Shown here in pieces: positions 25,401-37,700 of a stretch of DNA of 64,000 nt. Below the pieces are notes generated by a model. That model made no database searches and had not been told where the DNA came from. It worked only from the letters and a program-made list of their open reading frames with translations. A program made the translations under genes and the position numbers. Source of the stretch: Colius striatus (taxonomy: Eukaryota; Chordata; Aves; Coliiformes; Coliidae); contig NC_084781.1 of assembly GCF_028858725.1 (NCBI RefSeq), forward strand, positions 5,898,513 to 5,962,512, written 5' to 3'. Positions within the stretch are counted from its first letter, which is position 1, and every line of letters begins with the position of its first letter.

Positions 25401-28400
25401 TTCCTTGCACACAGGATGAATGCCTTGATGACAGCACACCCAAATACCAGGCGTGTGTGTTTGCAGTCCTGGGCCTGATGATGAACTTGCTGCTTGAATC
25501 AAATGGGATCATCCAGGTATACAAAGTTTATGGGTGTTCATTAGTAGTGTTCTTGGAATCCCTTCTTCAGAGATTCCAAATTCACGGTGCATCCTCCTCC
25601 CTTGTCACTGTAAATGGGCCTGATGCCATTGGATTCTTCATTGTCCTTTTGTCTATTAACCTGTTTCTGCTCCAACACTTCCCAGCAGTCGGCTGGACCT
25701 GAGTTTTTCACGTTGCTGTTTCAGGACTTTGCTGTGGACATAAGTGGCAGGTGCATGTTCCTCCTCAGGAACAAGGATGGAAGTATTGTGACAGTAAGTG
25801 GAATATGTGTGGGCTAACAAAAGATTAGCTGACCTGACTTGAGCACTTCAGTGCAAACTGCTGTCCTCTGCAAGCCTGTACATTAGGCCTTGAAGCCAAA
25901 ACCATTGAGAATTAGTTAGTAAAGAAATAATAGACCACTTGTTCTTTTTTTATATGTGATTTGATGCAAGATGTTCTCAATGTTCTCTTGCAAACTACTT
26001 AATAGAAGCTCTTAAAAGTCATTTCATCCTTAGGATGCTTTTCAATCTAAAACTCTTAAAAAAAATCAATCTAGAAGCAAAGGAGCAAGAACAATGAAGT
26101 GTTCAGCTGCTGTTTGTTTTTACAGTTCTTGCATGTGAATCATACCTAGGAGATTGTACTCCTATTCATGGTGTGTAACTCCCAGGGACAGCAGTTATTC
26201 AAAGGCAAACGGGGAGAAGCAGATGTGGATTCAGTCTGTTCACCTCTCAACTCACATGGATTGCTCTGATCTGTTTTACTTGATTCTACACCAGCAGTGC
26301 TTGGCTGGATTCTCCTGGGAATTTGTTTCAATAAATAAAACGTACAGGGAACTGTCCTGGTCTCCCCTCTCTCTACACCAAGCCTTTAGAAGCTGTACTG
26401 AGTTCCATTTCCAGTAAGCAGTAAAAAAAACCCCATGTCCTAAAGATGTTTTGTTATATTCCTGTAAATTTCTCCTTTTATCCCTTTAATTGCTTTGAAT
26501 TTATACTGCAAAAAGAAAATAATTTGAAAACTCCTTAAAGTTGCTGCAAACAATCAACTGCTTTGGTATTTTTTGCCTCCTCTCACACCATTTTCTACTT
26601 CAGAGAGCCACTGGAGTGCTGAGTCGCATCCTGTCAGCATCCTCCGCGGCGGTGGAAGAGGCGACGAAAGGAGGGGTGGTGAAGAAAATGATCAAGTTCT
26701 TAAAAGTAAATGAATTGAGCAAAATTCACTTTATTTCTCCTTGTGTTGTCCTGTAAGAAAACAGTGGCTGTCTCTGTGCTCAGCCTCCTTTCCCTAAGAC
26801 CTGTGCGCTCACTCTGGCTGCTCGTGTCTGTGTCTCTGTTGTCCCTTGTAACAGTGCTCTCAAGTTTTAGACTAGGTAGCCAGTCCACAGACTAAGGTTG
26901 CCTTCTGTAGTCTGCTCCATAGCCCATGTTCTTCAGTTGTTTCCATACGAGCCAGAGGCCTGTGCATGGCTCTGCTTGCAGAGACCTGCAGAATCAGGAG
27001 GACACTGCTGCAGGCCTGGCTGGAGGGTTTAAGCTTAAAGTTGATGTGACGGCCAATGGTACCTAAGCTGTTCTGTGACCTTGAGTAAGCTGGGGAATGA
27101 TCTGTGTGTTTGTTAATGTATGCTTTACTCTAACCAAATCTAGGCTGGAGGACCAATCACATCTAGTTACAGCATAAAGACTCTGTCCATCTGCACCAGG
27201 AGCAGTAGACAAGCCCAAGAAGATCTAGTGAAGTCAGATCCAGGTAAGTGACGACCTGGCTTATTAGGGACTGAATGTAGAGATATGATCTCAGTATCAT
27301 CCAGTAACTTTCTTCCCGTGAGCCTTGGCTCTGTGTGTGGATGGAAACAGGCACATTACTCGTGAAACGTCTCAATATGCCTTTTCAGGGCCAGAAGTAT
27401 GCATGTGTTGAAAGAAGTGATTGGAAACTAACTGAATGGGGTTGTATCTCCTGAAGTTGGTGGCCAAAGTAAGAAAATTCATTTAGATGTCTGATTCCCA
27501 GAGGTTGAGGCTGTTCATGGTTTCCTTCAATTTACAAGTGCATATTTGGATAGGAAATGGATAGGATGACAGAGTGCTGACATCAGACCAGATCTCTTAG
27601 GGTATTGTTGAGTATATTTGTTCTACTCGTGCAATATGACGCTACTTAGATTGCTTTGAAATCCAGGTTCAATTAATGCTAATGTAACTACAACAGAGAA
27701 TACTTCAGCTTTATCTAACTGGTTGAACCTGTCAAGAAACTGTCAGCTCGTGCAGTTCAACTTGAACCCTAAGGATTTCTTCTCATTAAAAGCCTCTCAG
27801 AGCACCGTCTTCCTTTTGTATTAGTCTCACTGTCATCTGTAGATGAAGCTTTTGCTTCCTCAAATTAGCAGTAACGCTTCACTCTCATTCTTTCTACCAA
27901 AACTCTGGGTGTTAATCTTGTGAGAAGTCACTTAAGACTTCTGTCATCTCTGTTTGCCGACGCAGACATTGCCCCATTTCTAGGAGCCTGCTCAGCTTAA
28001 GCCATAGTCCCGTGATACGGGCCGCTTAGTTCAGCTTCTGCACCAGTTGCGTTGCAGTCTGGAGCAGCACTGCCTTCCCAGCATCAGAGAAATACTAAGC
28101 AAATACAGAAACACATCTAGCTCCCTGCTGGAGAACCTCTTAGGGTGCAGTTTTGTGTGAAGCTTAGCTGGGCAGGTGGAACTGAAACAGCATCCTGGAT
28201 CCTGAACCTTGCTCTGAAATTGCCTTGCTCCTCCAGGTATTGTAGACAACAGATCAGGGCTACCTGAACAAATCTGTTTGCAGTCTGCATGTTTAATCTT
28301 GCTTTCTCCCAGGGTTCAGTGTGCTGCTGAAGCTCTTGGACTCGGAGAACGAAATGATTGTGGGAAATGCTGCTTTCTGCCTTGGCCAGTGCCTTGTAGT

Positions 28401-29488
28401 TCCTGGAGCAGCAGCGTCCTTACTGAACTCCAATGTTGTGATGCTGTTGTTGAAACATGCTGGTGGTGATGCTACAAGAACTTCTGTGCAGGAGAATGCA
28501 GCAATTGCTCTGGGGAAGCTTTGTGTTGCAGAACCAAGGTATTGTAAAGCAAACTATTGTTCTCCTGCACCAGTTGGTTGGTATTCTGTGATAATTCTTG
28601 AAAAGCAGACTAGTGTCAGTTTATTTTGTTCACAGAGCAAGCAGGTCCCTGGCAGATGATTAGTTTATAGAAAGACTCCATGAAATTCATTACCTTTCCT
28701 CCAGCTAGAATTCCCACTCGAGGCACTGTCTCCACAGCTCTGCTTCAAGGTTCCTGTGTTGTTAGTTGTCTGTCTTAATGTGTTTCAAGGAGCTCATTTT
28801 GCATTGCTTTCTGATGTTACCTGTGCTAGAAGAGTGGAAGGAGGAGGAGTGATGCTAAAAGTTTGTAGAGGTCAGAGCAATGATGAGTGAAACAGAAAGT
28901 CCAAATGGCAGCTAAGAATGCCTGTTACTGCCTGCCAAGCATATGCCAAGCTCCAGCTAGCTGCAAGCTGCTAACTGCATCTTGAACTGCATACCAGAGG
29001 AGCGGAGACCAACTGGTTAATACACATCCTGAATCATTGCAGAGTGCAATGATGCTTAAGTTACAGAAGTATAAGTACCTTGCTTCTCCTGGAGATTCCA
29101 AAGGAGCAACAGAGGTAGTGTTTGCTCTGAGATCTGTGAAACACTCCAGATACATGAGGTACACCTTATTTTCTTAGTTTTGTTAATTTGAAATGTCACC
29201 TATTTGAACAATTGTCAAGTATTAAGTTTCCTTTCTGTGGGGAACAGTAACTGAGAAACTGTTTCTCATGCTACTTTAGGAGGAATTCCTCGAATGTAGC
29301 TTTGCACATCCTTGACAGTTTGGCCATGGAATATAGCAGAGCAGTGGAAGCTTGAAACTTGTATCGTTAGTCATCTTCTGTTCCCCCAGCAACCTTTCTG
29401 TTGTCTTTTCAGGCATATGTTTCAGCTGCGGAAGCTGAACGGATTAGCCATCCTGAACTCCTCTGTGAAATACTTACAGACCGTCTGA
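14686..29488 (+). CDS. TTC12: Tetratricopeptide repeat protein 12 (21 coding exons)
   Basis: TTC12 is a cytoplasmic factor needed to assemble axonemal dynein arms. In humans its loss causes primary ciliary dyskinesia. The exons are 14686-14746, 15089-15240, 15807-15837, 16368-16445, 16937-17058, 17636-17695, 18540-18611, 19304-19364, 19648-19836, 20411-20480, 21500-21588, 22669-22837, 23521-23613, 23821-23884, 24802-24936, 25415-25516, 25725-25793, 26604-26705, 27144-27243, 28313-28538 and 29413-29488. All junctions use GT-AG and keep frame. The total is 2121 bases, or 706 residues plus stop; human TTC12 has about 705. The start codon sits in 'gcgccATGg' and the protein begins [20 protein letters not shown], like the family's N-terminus. 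Residues about 108-213 carry the TPR motifs. Residues about 240-690 form helical armadillo-like repeats. No break or missing segment was found. Confidence 0.95.
16937..19364 (+). CDS. TTC12: TTC12 TPR-encoding exons 5-8
   Basis: Exons 5 to 8 encode the tetratricopeptide block, residues about 109-213. TPR signature positions are visible: [18 protein letters not shown], then [20 protein letters not shown], then [18 protein letters not shown], and [10 protein letters not shown]. TPRs of this kind bind Hsp90/Hsp70 tails or other partners, consistent with a co-chaperone role in dynein assembly. Exons 5 to 7 end exactly between codons. Confidence 0.93.
19648..29488 (+). CDS. TTC12: TTC12 C-terminal armadillo-like exons 9-21
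   Basis: Thirteen exons encode residues 214-706. Family landmarks include [15 protein letters not shown] in exon 9, LWQAVCAGN in exon 11, EENQRLLL in exon 12, [13 protein letters not shown] in exon 15, [11 protein letters not shown] in exon 16, [10 protein letters not shown] in exon 18, and [17 protein letters not shown] plus [15 protein letters not shown] in exon 20. The last exon gives [16 protein letters not shown] and TGA at 29486. Exon 11 (21500-21588) is the most diverged from the human protein in its first half, but its phases (1 base in, 1 base out) fit both neighbours. Confidence 0.92.
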
Positions 29489-29831
29489 GCCCCCAGGAGC
29501 TTCACAACACGCTGTTAGTGGCACTTGCTGCTGAGTATCTCCCTCGCTAAAACTAACTTGAAGCACACCAACTTTTCAGTCCCTTTTCCAAGTGCTTGCT
29601 GGTCCTCCACAGAAGCCAGTGGCACAAAACAGAACTGTCAGGAGGAAGAAGTCAATTTATTATCCAGGCTAACAACTAAAATAACGATTTGCAACGAGCT
29701 TGTCTTTGCTTTAATAAGTGATGTTGACCTTCCTTATTGATGAGTTTCTTGCTGGTTAACTGTTGAACGATGGCTTTTCTAGTTTGCTTTGCAGTTTGGG
29801 TCTGGTACCCAGTGTATTGGAAGAAAATAGA

Positions 29832-29837
29832 AATAAA
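29832..29837 (+). promoter_or_regulatory. TTC12: TTC12 polyadenylation signal
   Basis: An exact AATAAA lies 344 bases after the TTC12 stop, followed by T/G-bearing sequence (ttgtgagttttaac). It gives a short 3' UTR of about 370 bases. Confidence 0.65.
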
Positions 29838-29859
29838 TTGTGAGTTTTAACTTTGTAGA

Positions 29860-32800
29860 ATCCATTTTCTCCCCCTTCCCCCCCATACTTTTTCTTTGAT
29901 GGCTACATTATCATTTGATATCACATGTGTGGTATCACCTCACCCTGTGCTCAAACCTCATCTTTACCTGCTCAAATAGTTTGGTCTTAATTTCACTAAG
30001 CACTCAGTGATAACTCACGACAATGTGGTTTGTGTAGAAATTGTTTGGCTGTTTATTTTAGTAGGATTTCACTGCCTTTGTAAATTCAGTGGTATCTCAC
30101 AGTCCTTTTACTTGTGTGTGGAGTAGGAACAGCAGTTGACCCTCCTGACCTCACGTGCTTTCTCAAGGCCCCTTCTGTTCATCTCTGATCTCCTCTGCAG
30201 TTGGTCATTTTTTCCAACAAGAACACAGGTGGCATGTCCTTCCAGCATACCCATGTTGTCTGGAGAAGTCCAAAATGAATTAGCACTAATGGCAAGTGTC
30301 ATTTGAAAAGAAAGGCAGTAAAGCTTTGCTCTTACCTCTCGTGTGTTCTTCTAAAAAGGCTTCTGGAAAGCAGATCTGAGCACTCCGGTGGTGCTAACAG
30401 AGGAGCAGCTGTAATACCTCTGGCAGAAGCCTGTCAGATTGAACTTCACAAATAAACAGATGCACACAGACAGAAATCTATACCTAAAGCTTGTAAAACT
30501 GGGGGTACACAAGGACTTTGGCCATAAATACAACACTTCTCTTACTTTTGCCTTGGTTTTGAACACAGGAAACAAAAGAATATATTCCATTTCTATGAAG
30601 AAGCAGAGGCCAGTCATGTTGGACTTAAAAATGGCTCTTCAACATGCCTCTTTGACACCTGGAGGTGTATATTCTGTATGTAATCTTGTCCCTTTGGAAT
30701 GCTGGCTGACAAATTATATGTCATCTCTTTTTCAAAATAGCAACTGAATCATCTTCCCACTTCAGAAGAAGGGAGCTCTCCTGCACCTGGTTTGTCTCCC
30801 CTCACAGTGAAAAGCATCCAACTGATAATCTCACTGTTTTCCAAGTTCCTGCTATTGTCACACCCTTCCTAGATAAATACATAACAAATACTGTGGATAG
30901 AGTTCAGGTACAAATAAGCACCATGATCTAAACCTGACACACACCAAGCATTGCCTTAAGGAAGAAAATGTTAGTGAATCTTGTGTTTATAGAGGCAGGA
31001 TGTCAGAGGGGAGCAGCGGGTGTAATGTGTCACCAGAAAATTACAGGAGAGTCAAAATCATCTTAAAAGCCTAAAAGCTGAATCCTTGGTTTTGACTGAC
31101 AGGCTGGGTTTTGCTTAATGGAACTTTTCACATGCTAGTTGCTGTCATCCCCAGAATAAAATGGTGATCAGCTAAGAGAATTGCTGCTGACTTCCTCCTG
31201 CAGAAGTTGTTTGAGAACTGATTTGTTGTCCTCAAAAAGAATTGCTGTTGCAAAATTTTTATGAGCATGGCAGGTTACCAGGAGGAGCTGTTGCTGTTTG
31301 GGGATGGGAAGTGGACCTGAGCAGTCAAGCAGTTACAGAAGGGGCGTTGAGCTTGTACCATCTGTAGTCCCATTTGAAGAACAAAAAAAGGTGCCAGCAG
31401 CTCCTAGCTGGGAGTTGACTCTGGGTTTATAGATCACTTTTGTAGCATCTTGATACTTGTAAGCCAATTGCACGAGGTTTTATGGTTCAGAAATACATCT
31501 TGAGCAGTATTCAGGTGGTATAACTGATGACAGCCTGTGGGAAGAGACTCATGGCCTCTCAGGGGTAAGTGGTCTGCAGGGCTGAGTGTGCCAGCTGCTG
31601 TTTGTAGTGGGATTGTTTGTTTAGTTCTGAATGTGAAGTTATTTTGTTTTCATTTTGTGTCTGGAAATGCCAGTCAGTGTCATTTTCTTCTTCAGATAAC
31701 TTAGGAAAAGATGAAGTGACCTGACCTTGGTTACCACATTCAGGTGAGTGATATGGCAAGGACTAGAAATGATACCAGTCAGCACCTCGTCTGTTGTGTT
31801 ATCTACCAGACTGAACTTTATCAGTTTGCTGAAAGACGGATAATGGTTTATTGTTATTTCCCTCAGGAGTGATCACCTCGTCCCTGGTGTCTTTTGCAAT
31901 GTTTTTCTAAGCTGTCATTATGCTCCTTCTCTGACTTTTGCTTATTTTTGTATGTATGATTTCCACTGCAGTCACAACAGTCGTGGCTGTGTAATAACGT
32001 TCTCTCTTACCTTAACCTGCATTGTTCTCAGTTTCCCATTTCTGAGAGTTTTGCCCTTGGGTTTGTGCATAGGTGCCTGGCACTGGAAAGGTGCCTGAGG
32101 TATACTGCTTACTATCTTCAGCTGAAGGTTTGCAAGGACACTAGGGCTCTTCACTGTGAAAGGCAGAGGGAGCGTGAGTGCAGCACCTGCCATTCTATGA
32201 TTCTTGTCCCACCAGAATGTTTGGTCAGGGTGCTCTGAGCTAGATGAGATTAGTTGCTCTCCTGTAATCTGCTTCTTTTCAGTGTGTGTTGGTGTTTCTC
32301 TGTGTCTCTTGAATTAAGACCACACTTTGCCAAAGCTTGTAGGCCTAGGGAAGAAAGGGTCCAGCAGGCTTGGTAGCGTGATAAAAGCAGAACCGTCAGC
32401 AGCATTTCTCTGTGGCCTGACCCTACCCAGAGGGTCACTGGGAGAGAATGTCCAGCTTCTTTGGGCTCACAGAGTCAAACATCTACATAAATGGATTGTT
32501 CTAGGGAAGTGTCTCCATCTGGGATCCAGACTGATCTCTGCCTGTGTTTGTCTCAGCACAGACTGGCAAACTCACGTTTTCCACCTCTGCTGGGCACGTG
32601 AACACACTCTCTTCTTTAGTTAAAAACCAAATGGTTCCAATTGGTGCAGGCTTTTGGTTTTTTTTCCTTGGAACAGATTATTGGTTGCTGTCTAGCCTGA
32701 GCTCTTATAAAGTAACCCAATACTCTTCCAGAACAAACACAGCAAGTGTCCCTTGCAGTGACTCCTTAGCAAGCAGCTTCCTATCTGAGTAGGTTGTTAT

Positions 32801-34796
32801 TGGGATGACTCAGGAGCTGCCTCACAAGATGCAGGAAAAACTCCCCATCTTTACTTTGATTGCAGCTGGACTGTTGGATTTATCTGGTGAGCGATGTGTT
32901 CTGTTCTAATCTCAATTGCTATCTTTCTGCCCTATTTTCCTCTTTGAGCGTAGCTTTTCTGCTCACTGATAAATATTGTGCCACCAGCCTCAGATGTGTG
33001 GCAGCAAGGAGATGCTGGAGCAACTTCTCCCTGTGCAGCCGTGTTGGAAGGCTCTAGGTTTGGTTTAAGTGGTTACTGTTGGGAGTATTAGTGGCCCCAA
33101 ATCAGGACATTGCTGTGCTGCTTCCTAAAGCTAAGAGACAGTCCATTCCCCAGAGGATCTATTGTCTCCTTCAGGTGGAGGAAAGCAAAGGAGAAACAGA
33201 CTCGCTTTTCATAAAGCCCATAGCAGAACTGAGGATCAAACTCAAGTCTGCTGAAGCCTTGTGCAGAGCTCCAGTGTTTATGTTACTCATGGAGTCTCCT
33301 CCTCACCATGCAGCAACACATTGTTCTGCGTTTGCTTTAGGAACAGCTGTCCTGCCAAATATTCCTGACAACGGGAAATCCATGATGAGCCTGGAACACT
33401 GTCATGCCTCATGAGTTCCTAGGGCTGCTGTCACCCAGCCAGTCTTTGCTCCCTGCCTCATCATGTGCCTGTGAGCATAACCTGCAAGCTACATGAAATC
33501 GACTTGGCTAATGAAAGCAGCCTTGTGACTTCAGGCAGGCTGTTCAGTAAAGATAAAGGTGGGGCGGTGGCATCAAAGGATTTTGCACCTAATTAGTCAT
33601 TCTGTGATTTTGGTTCCATTTGTTTCACATCACCTTGTCCCCCTGCAAGGTGCATTTGTGGGTAGGCACACCACTTTATAGATCCTCGATTCAGTAAGTT
33701 CTTGTCTTTATGGACAGATCGCCTGTGTTGCTTTGCTGAGTTGGGACTCTGACTTGTTCACACAAAACTCCAAAGTATTTTATAGGTTTAACATGTGAGC
33801 CTCCATCATCTGTTAATTTCCATTTCTGTTTTAATAATATATCAGCGTTTTGGGTTCCCTTATGTCAGCTTATCTTGCTCACCGTTGAGTGACAGTAGTA
33901 CTGGTTCTCCAGATGACCACAGAGGAGTTGTAATCTCCTCTCAGGGCACTGTGCTTAAATATTAACCCCAGGGATTTCATCTGAAGCAAAACTGCTAAAT
34001 CTCTGCTTTCCCTTTGTCAAAACCTGCAATCTAAAGAATCATTGCTTAGCTTTTAGATGCATGTATTTGCTGGCAGGTGCCTAAGAGGAAATGCTTAAAG
34101 TTTTTGGAGCGTATGTTAGTATTGTAGTCCATGGTTTGGATAGTATACTTGGGAATGTCAACCTTCTGCTTGTGAATACAGAAAAAATCAAATGTTTGGA
34201 TAAAACAATAACATTTGAAACCCTATGTCTGCTTCTTTAAATGACAAAGTGTCTGCTTTTGATTTGGCAAGTTGAAAGTTACTATGTTCTGTCTGTGCTG
34301 TGTCACTTCCACAAAACAAACCAGGTTCCTCCTGCCTGGCCACCCAATATGAATCAGGAAACTCATCATAGGACTGGAATACCAGGAGAGGGAGAGCAGT
34401 TAAGGAGAGCCAAGTGAGTGAGCTCATTCATGTACATATTAATCTTGCTTAGCTATAGAAGACCAGCCTGTCTTTAGGCAACCTGAGGGTTTCATTCTCC
34501 CTGCATCCTCAGCTGTCATTTATATCCTTGTACAATTAAAATAAGGGCTTCCTCTCTGGCTGGTTAATGCTTTACATCAGTATGACAGGAGTTTGAAGTG
34601 TCATCCTTCGTATGACACTGCAAATAAACAGCAGAGGGTCAGGTTTGTAGCAGCTGGCTGCAAGAATGGCAGTGCCACAGCTGCCCACCCACCCTGTACA
34701 GTTCTGAACGGAGCCAGTGGCAGCTTAACTTTCTGCCTCCTGCTCAGCCTGATGTAAAGTGCTGCCGAAAGCTCTTACAAGTTCGTGTGCAATTGA
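29860..34796 (+). other. TTC12 to mucin/ZP-gene interval; no coding exon recognised
   Basis: Nearly 5 kb without a recognisable exon. If the downstream giant exon begins at a splice acceptor, a short signal-peptide exon and the promoter should lie here. I looked for an ATG followed by a hydrophobic run ending one base into a codon at a GT donor and found no convincing case. A tiny segment 32865-32892 has acceptor-like and donor-like edges but no support. The interval otherwise holds ordinary A/T-rich sequence and a possible CR1 end near 32.2 kb. Confidence 0.6.
32190..32206 (+). mobile_element. Possible CR1 3' terminus
   Basis: The sequence CATTCTATGATTCT resembles the octamer-like repeats that end CR1 elements, here in + orientation. 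The 200 bases before it could be an old CR1 3' region, but I cannot confirm that by eye. Confidence 0.35.
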
Positions 34797-37700
34797 ATGG
34801 ACAAATGGCTTGTTTTCTTTTCATTAGGTGCCTCCTGGAACGAACATCGTGTCAGTGAAGTATTGGGCACAAGCTTTCCTGGAGAAGCCCAGCCAAGAGC
34901 TGAGAGTAGCCCAGTGCCTAGTGAAGTGTTTTCCATTACAGAAGATAACTGGGATGAGGTGACCTTTAATTTTCAGAGTCCAACAGTTGATCCTGCCAAT
35001 GGAAAAACTGCTGACTTCATTCCTGTCCATACACAGATGGCTGCTAAAAGAACAGCTGTGCTACCTAAGGGGTTGGTTAGAAACTTGGATGTGCCTGAGC
35101 AACCGCACACAGAATCAGCAGCTTTAAAACTCCAGGATGGACACACAGTTCCTAACAAGCCCTTGAGTAGTGTAAGCATCTCTGTCTCCTCACAAGGATC
35201 ACAGGCTACCACACATCTGGAACAGCCAGGCAGGTCCTCGCAAGGAAAACCAGATAATGTTACTGAGGCTGGATTCAGTCCTGCCAGCTCTAGTGCTCGG
35301 CTGCCACAGCCCTTGCTCAGCAAAGGGGGACATCCAGACTCTCCTAAGTTGATAGCTATCACTTCTGTTCCTGTTATCAAGCAGACAGAGGTGCCAAGTA
35401 GTCCTGCAACATCTCCTCTGACTTCAGTGGTAGATTTTCATGCTCCAAGAAAAGAAACAGCTGCATCTCCATTTACCACCAGAGTTAAGATTGCCCTTGG
35501 AAGTGCAAGGGTGGATCAGTTACCAACAGGAACGACTCCCTCTAGCAAAAGGCCAGGAGACACAAATCCACAAGTCCAGCCTGACAGCAAAGCTGCTGTG
35601 ACATTTGCATACCTGAAAGTGACTCGGAGTAAGGACGCTAAAGTTGCAACTTCTGCATTCCTACAAAAGCCAGCTTCAGGGGACCTTAATGCAGGCAATT
35701 CCAGAATGACACAGACAAGCACAGTCCAGTTTTCCTCTATTTTATCTCCGAAGCAAGAAACAACAGGCAGTAAAGCCAGAAACTCAGCAACAGCTGGAAT
35801 AAAGGGTTCTGGACACCCAACCCAGATATCTGCTCTTCAGGCACTCCCGCAAGGCAACATACATTCTTCTTCATTATTGATGCATCTGGAAGCTTTAGTT
35901 CACAATGACTTGCTTTCATCTCCATTTCAAGGGCCTACTAGCACGACTGATAGACAACAGCCCCTCTCTTTGTCCCAGACTCTCAACTGTACTAAACACA
36001 TTTCCCCAGAAACCAACGGGAGCTCTCAAGAAATCGCAGCTCTAGTTTTCCAAAGCGATACTGATCGTTGGATGACGAGTAAACCTGAAAAATCCAGATC
36101 CCCTGAGAGCCCACAGACTTCTGCTAATTCATCCTCGTTCAGCCCGTCGTGGATTTCCACATTAAAGCCTTCCCAAACTACTAAAGAGCTAAAAGGAGTG
36201 ACATCTGCACTTTTCCCAGGGACGTCTACCTTTGAGAACGCAGCCCTTCAACCTGTGAGCACTTCTGATTCTGTTCATGCAGGGCTTCAGCCACCAGGGA
36301 CAGCTTTTCCTACTTATGCTGGATTGCAGCTAATGGGCATCCCTACCTCTGCTGAGAAAGCACTTATATCAACTTCATCCACATCTACTGGTTCTGGGTC
36401 TCGGGTTCAAGGCATTTCTGCACATCCTATATCTCAGGAAGCCTTCCCTATGATGGTGCAGATGAGCACAGTGGAAGGATCCAAGAGTAAGAAGAGTCTC
36501 CCACAACAGATAGGTAAAACTGGTTCTCCCCCACTGACTCCACAAACCCCCCCTGGACTGCATGACAATGGGAACCAGAAAGTTCCTCTTCACAGCTTTA
36601 CCCCTACAGCCTCCCAGATTCAGCGGGCTGTCAGCCTGGAAGCTTTTGCTTCAAAACTGCCCTCACTCCATGCACAGGGAAGTCACTCTGGCTCAACAAC
36701 CACACGTCCCCAGCCAGCGGTGCCTGGCGTTCCTGATGCGATCCCAACACACCTGGCACAAGCACTAACGCAGCTACGTGACACAGCTACCAAAAACCTC
36801 AGTGCCTTTAGAGGTGATCAACTTACAATGCTGTCATCATCCCCATACTTGTCCTTTCTGCTTAAAAGTACTGATGGCATGGTGTGCCTGCAGCCTATGC
36901 AAGATTCCCCTCTACCTACAAAATTCCCAAAAACCAGTGTTGGGAGTCTGGTTTCCATTCAGCAAATCCTGTCAGCATCAAATTCTTCAATGCTGGACTT
37001 TACAGACTTACAGAGTCTGAATTCTTCTAGCTTAATTTTGGTTAAGCCTGTATTTATCCTTTTGCCCACGGACAGGCCAGATTTACAGAGAGTGCCTTCT
37101 TCTGAGGGTGAAGATGGGCACAGAACTGTCCTTGTGTTCACAAACAAGCAAGATCTGAATTTGCATATTCCTGAAAGTAGTCATGATACCCTAGTGAAAA
37201 CTACTTCATCTTACCCCACTAGTCAGTCTCCGAGGTCTGAAACTACTCTCTCCACTGCGTCTGACCAACAAGCAGAGAAACCAAAGGTAACGTCTGAGCT
37301 AGTGCTAACTAATCCTAATTATACAGCCATCACTAATCCTAATTATACAGCCATCACTACTTTGCTTCAAGCTGTTACTTCAGCACCAAATCATTTGCTG
37401 GACCCTCAGATGAGGATTAGCACAACAGTGCAGGCCATGCATCTGCACAGGCTGCCTGGAGACAGGCAGGTACCTGCTCCCAGTTCCCAAGAAGCCAAGG
37501 GAACTGGTCTGCTTTTACTTAGCAGTACAGTAGCAGAGCCGTTCACCTCCACTGCACCACCGTTAGTGGTATCTGCTCAGCACAGCCCCCGTATTTCCCC
37601 CAAGGTATTTGTTACCACAGAAAAAACACATTCTTCTCCTGGAATCCCTCTACTGTCAGCAAAGGGACTCTCTCATTTTCCAGCACCAGCCCAAGCTCCG

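Noticed and set aside
32865-32892. Tiny acceptor/donor-flanked segment, considered as a micro-exon
   Set aside because: Splice-like edges of this quality are common by chance, and no neighbouring exon connects to it.
33079-33414. 111-codon frame upstream of the giant exon, considered as a 5' exon of the mucin/ZP gene
   Set aside because: No signal sequence, no good donor in the right phase and no resemblance to ZP or mucin N-termini.
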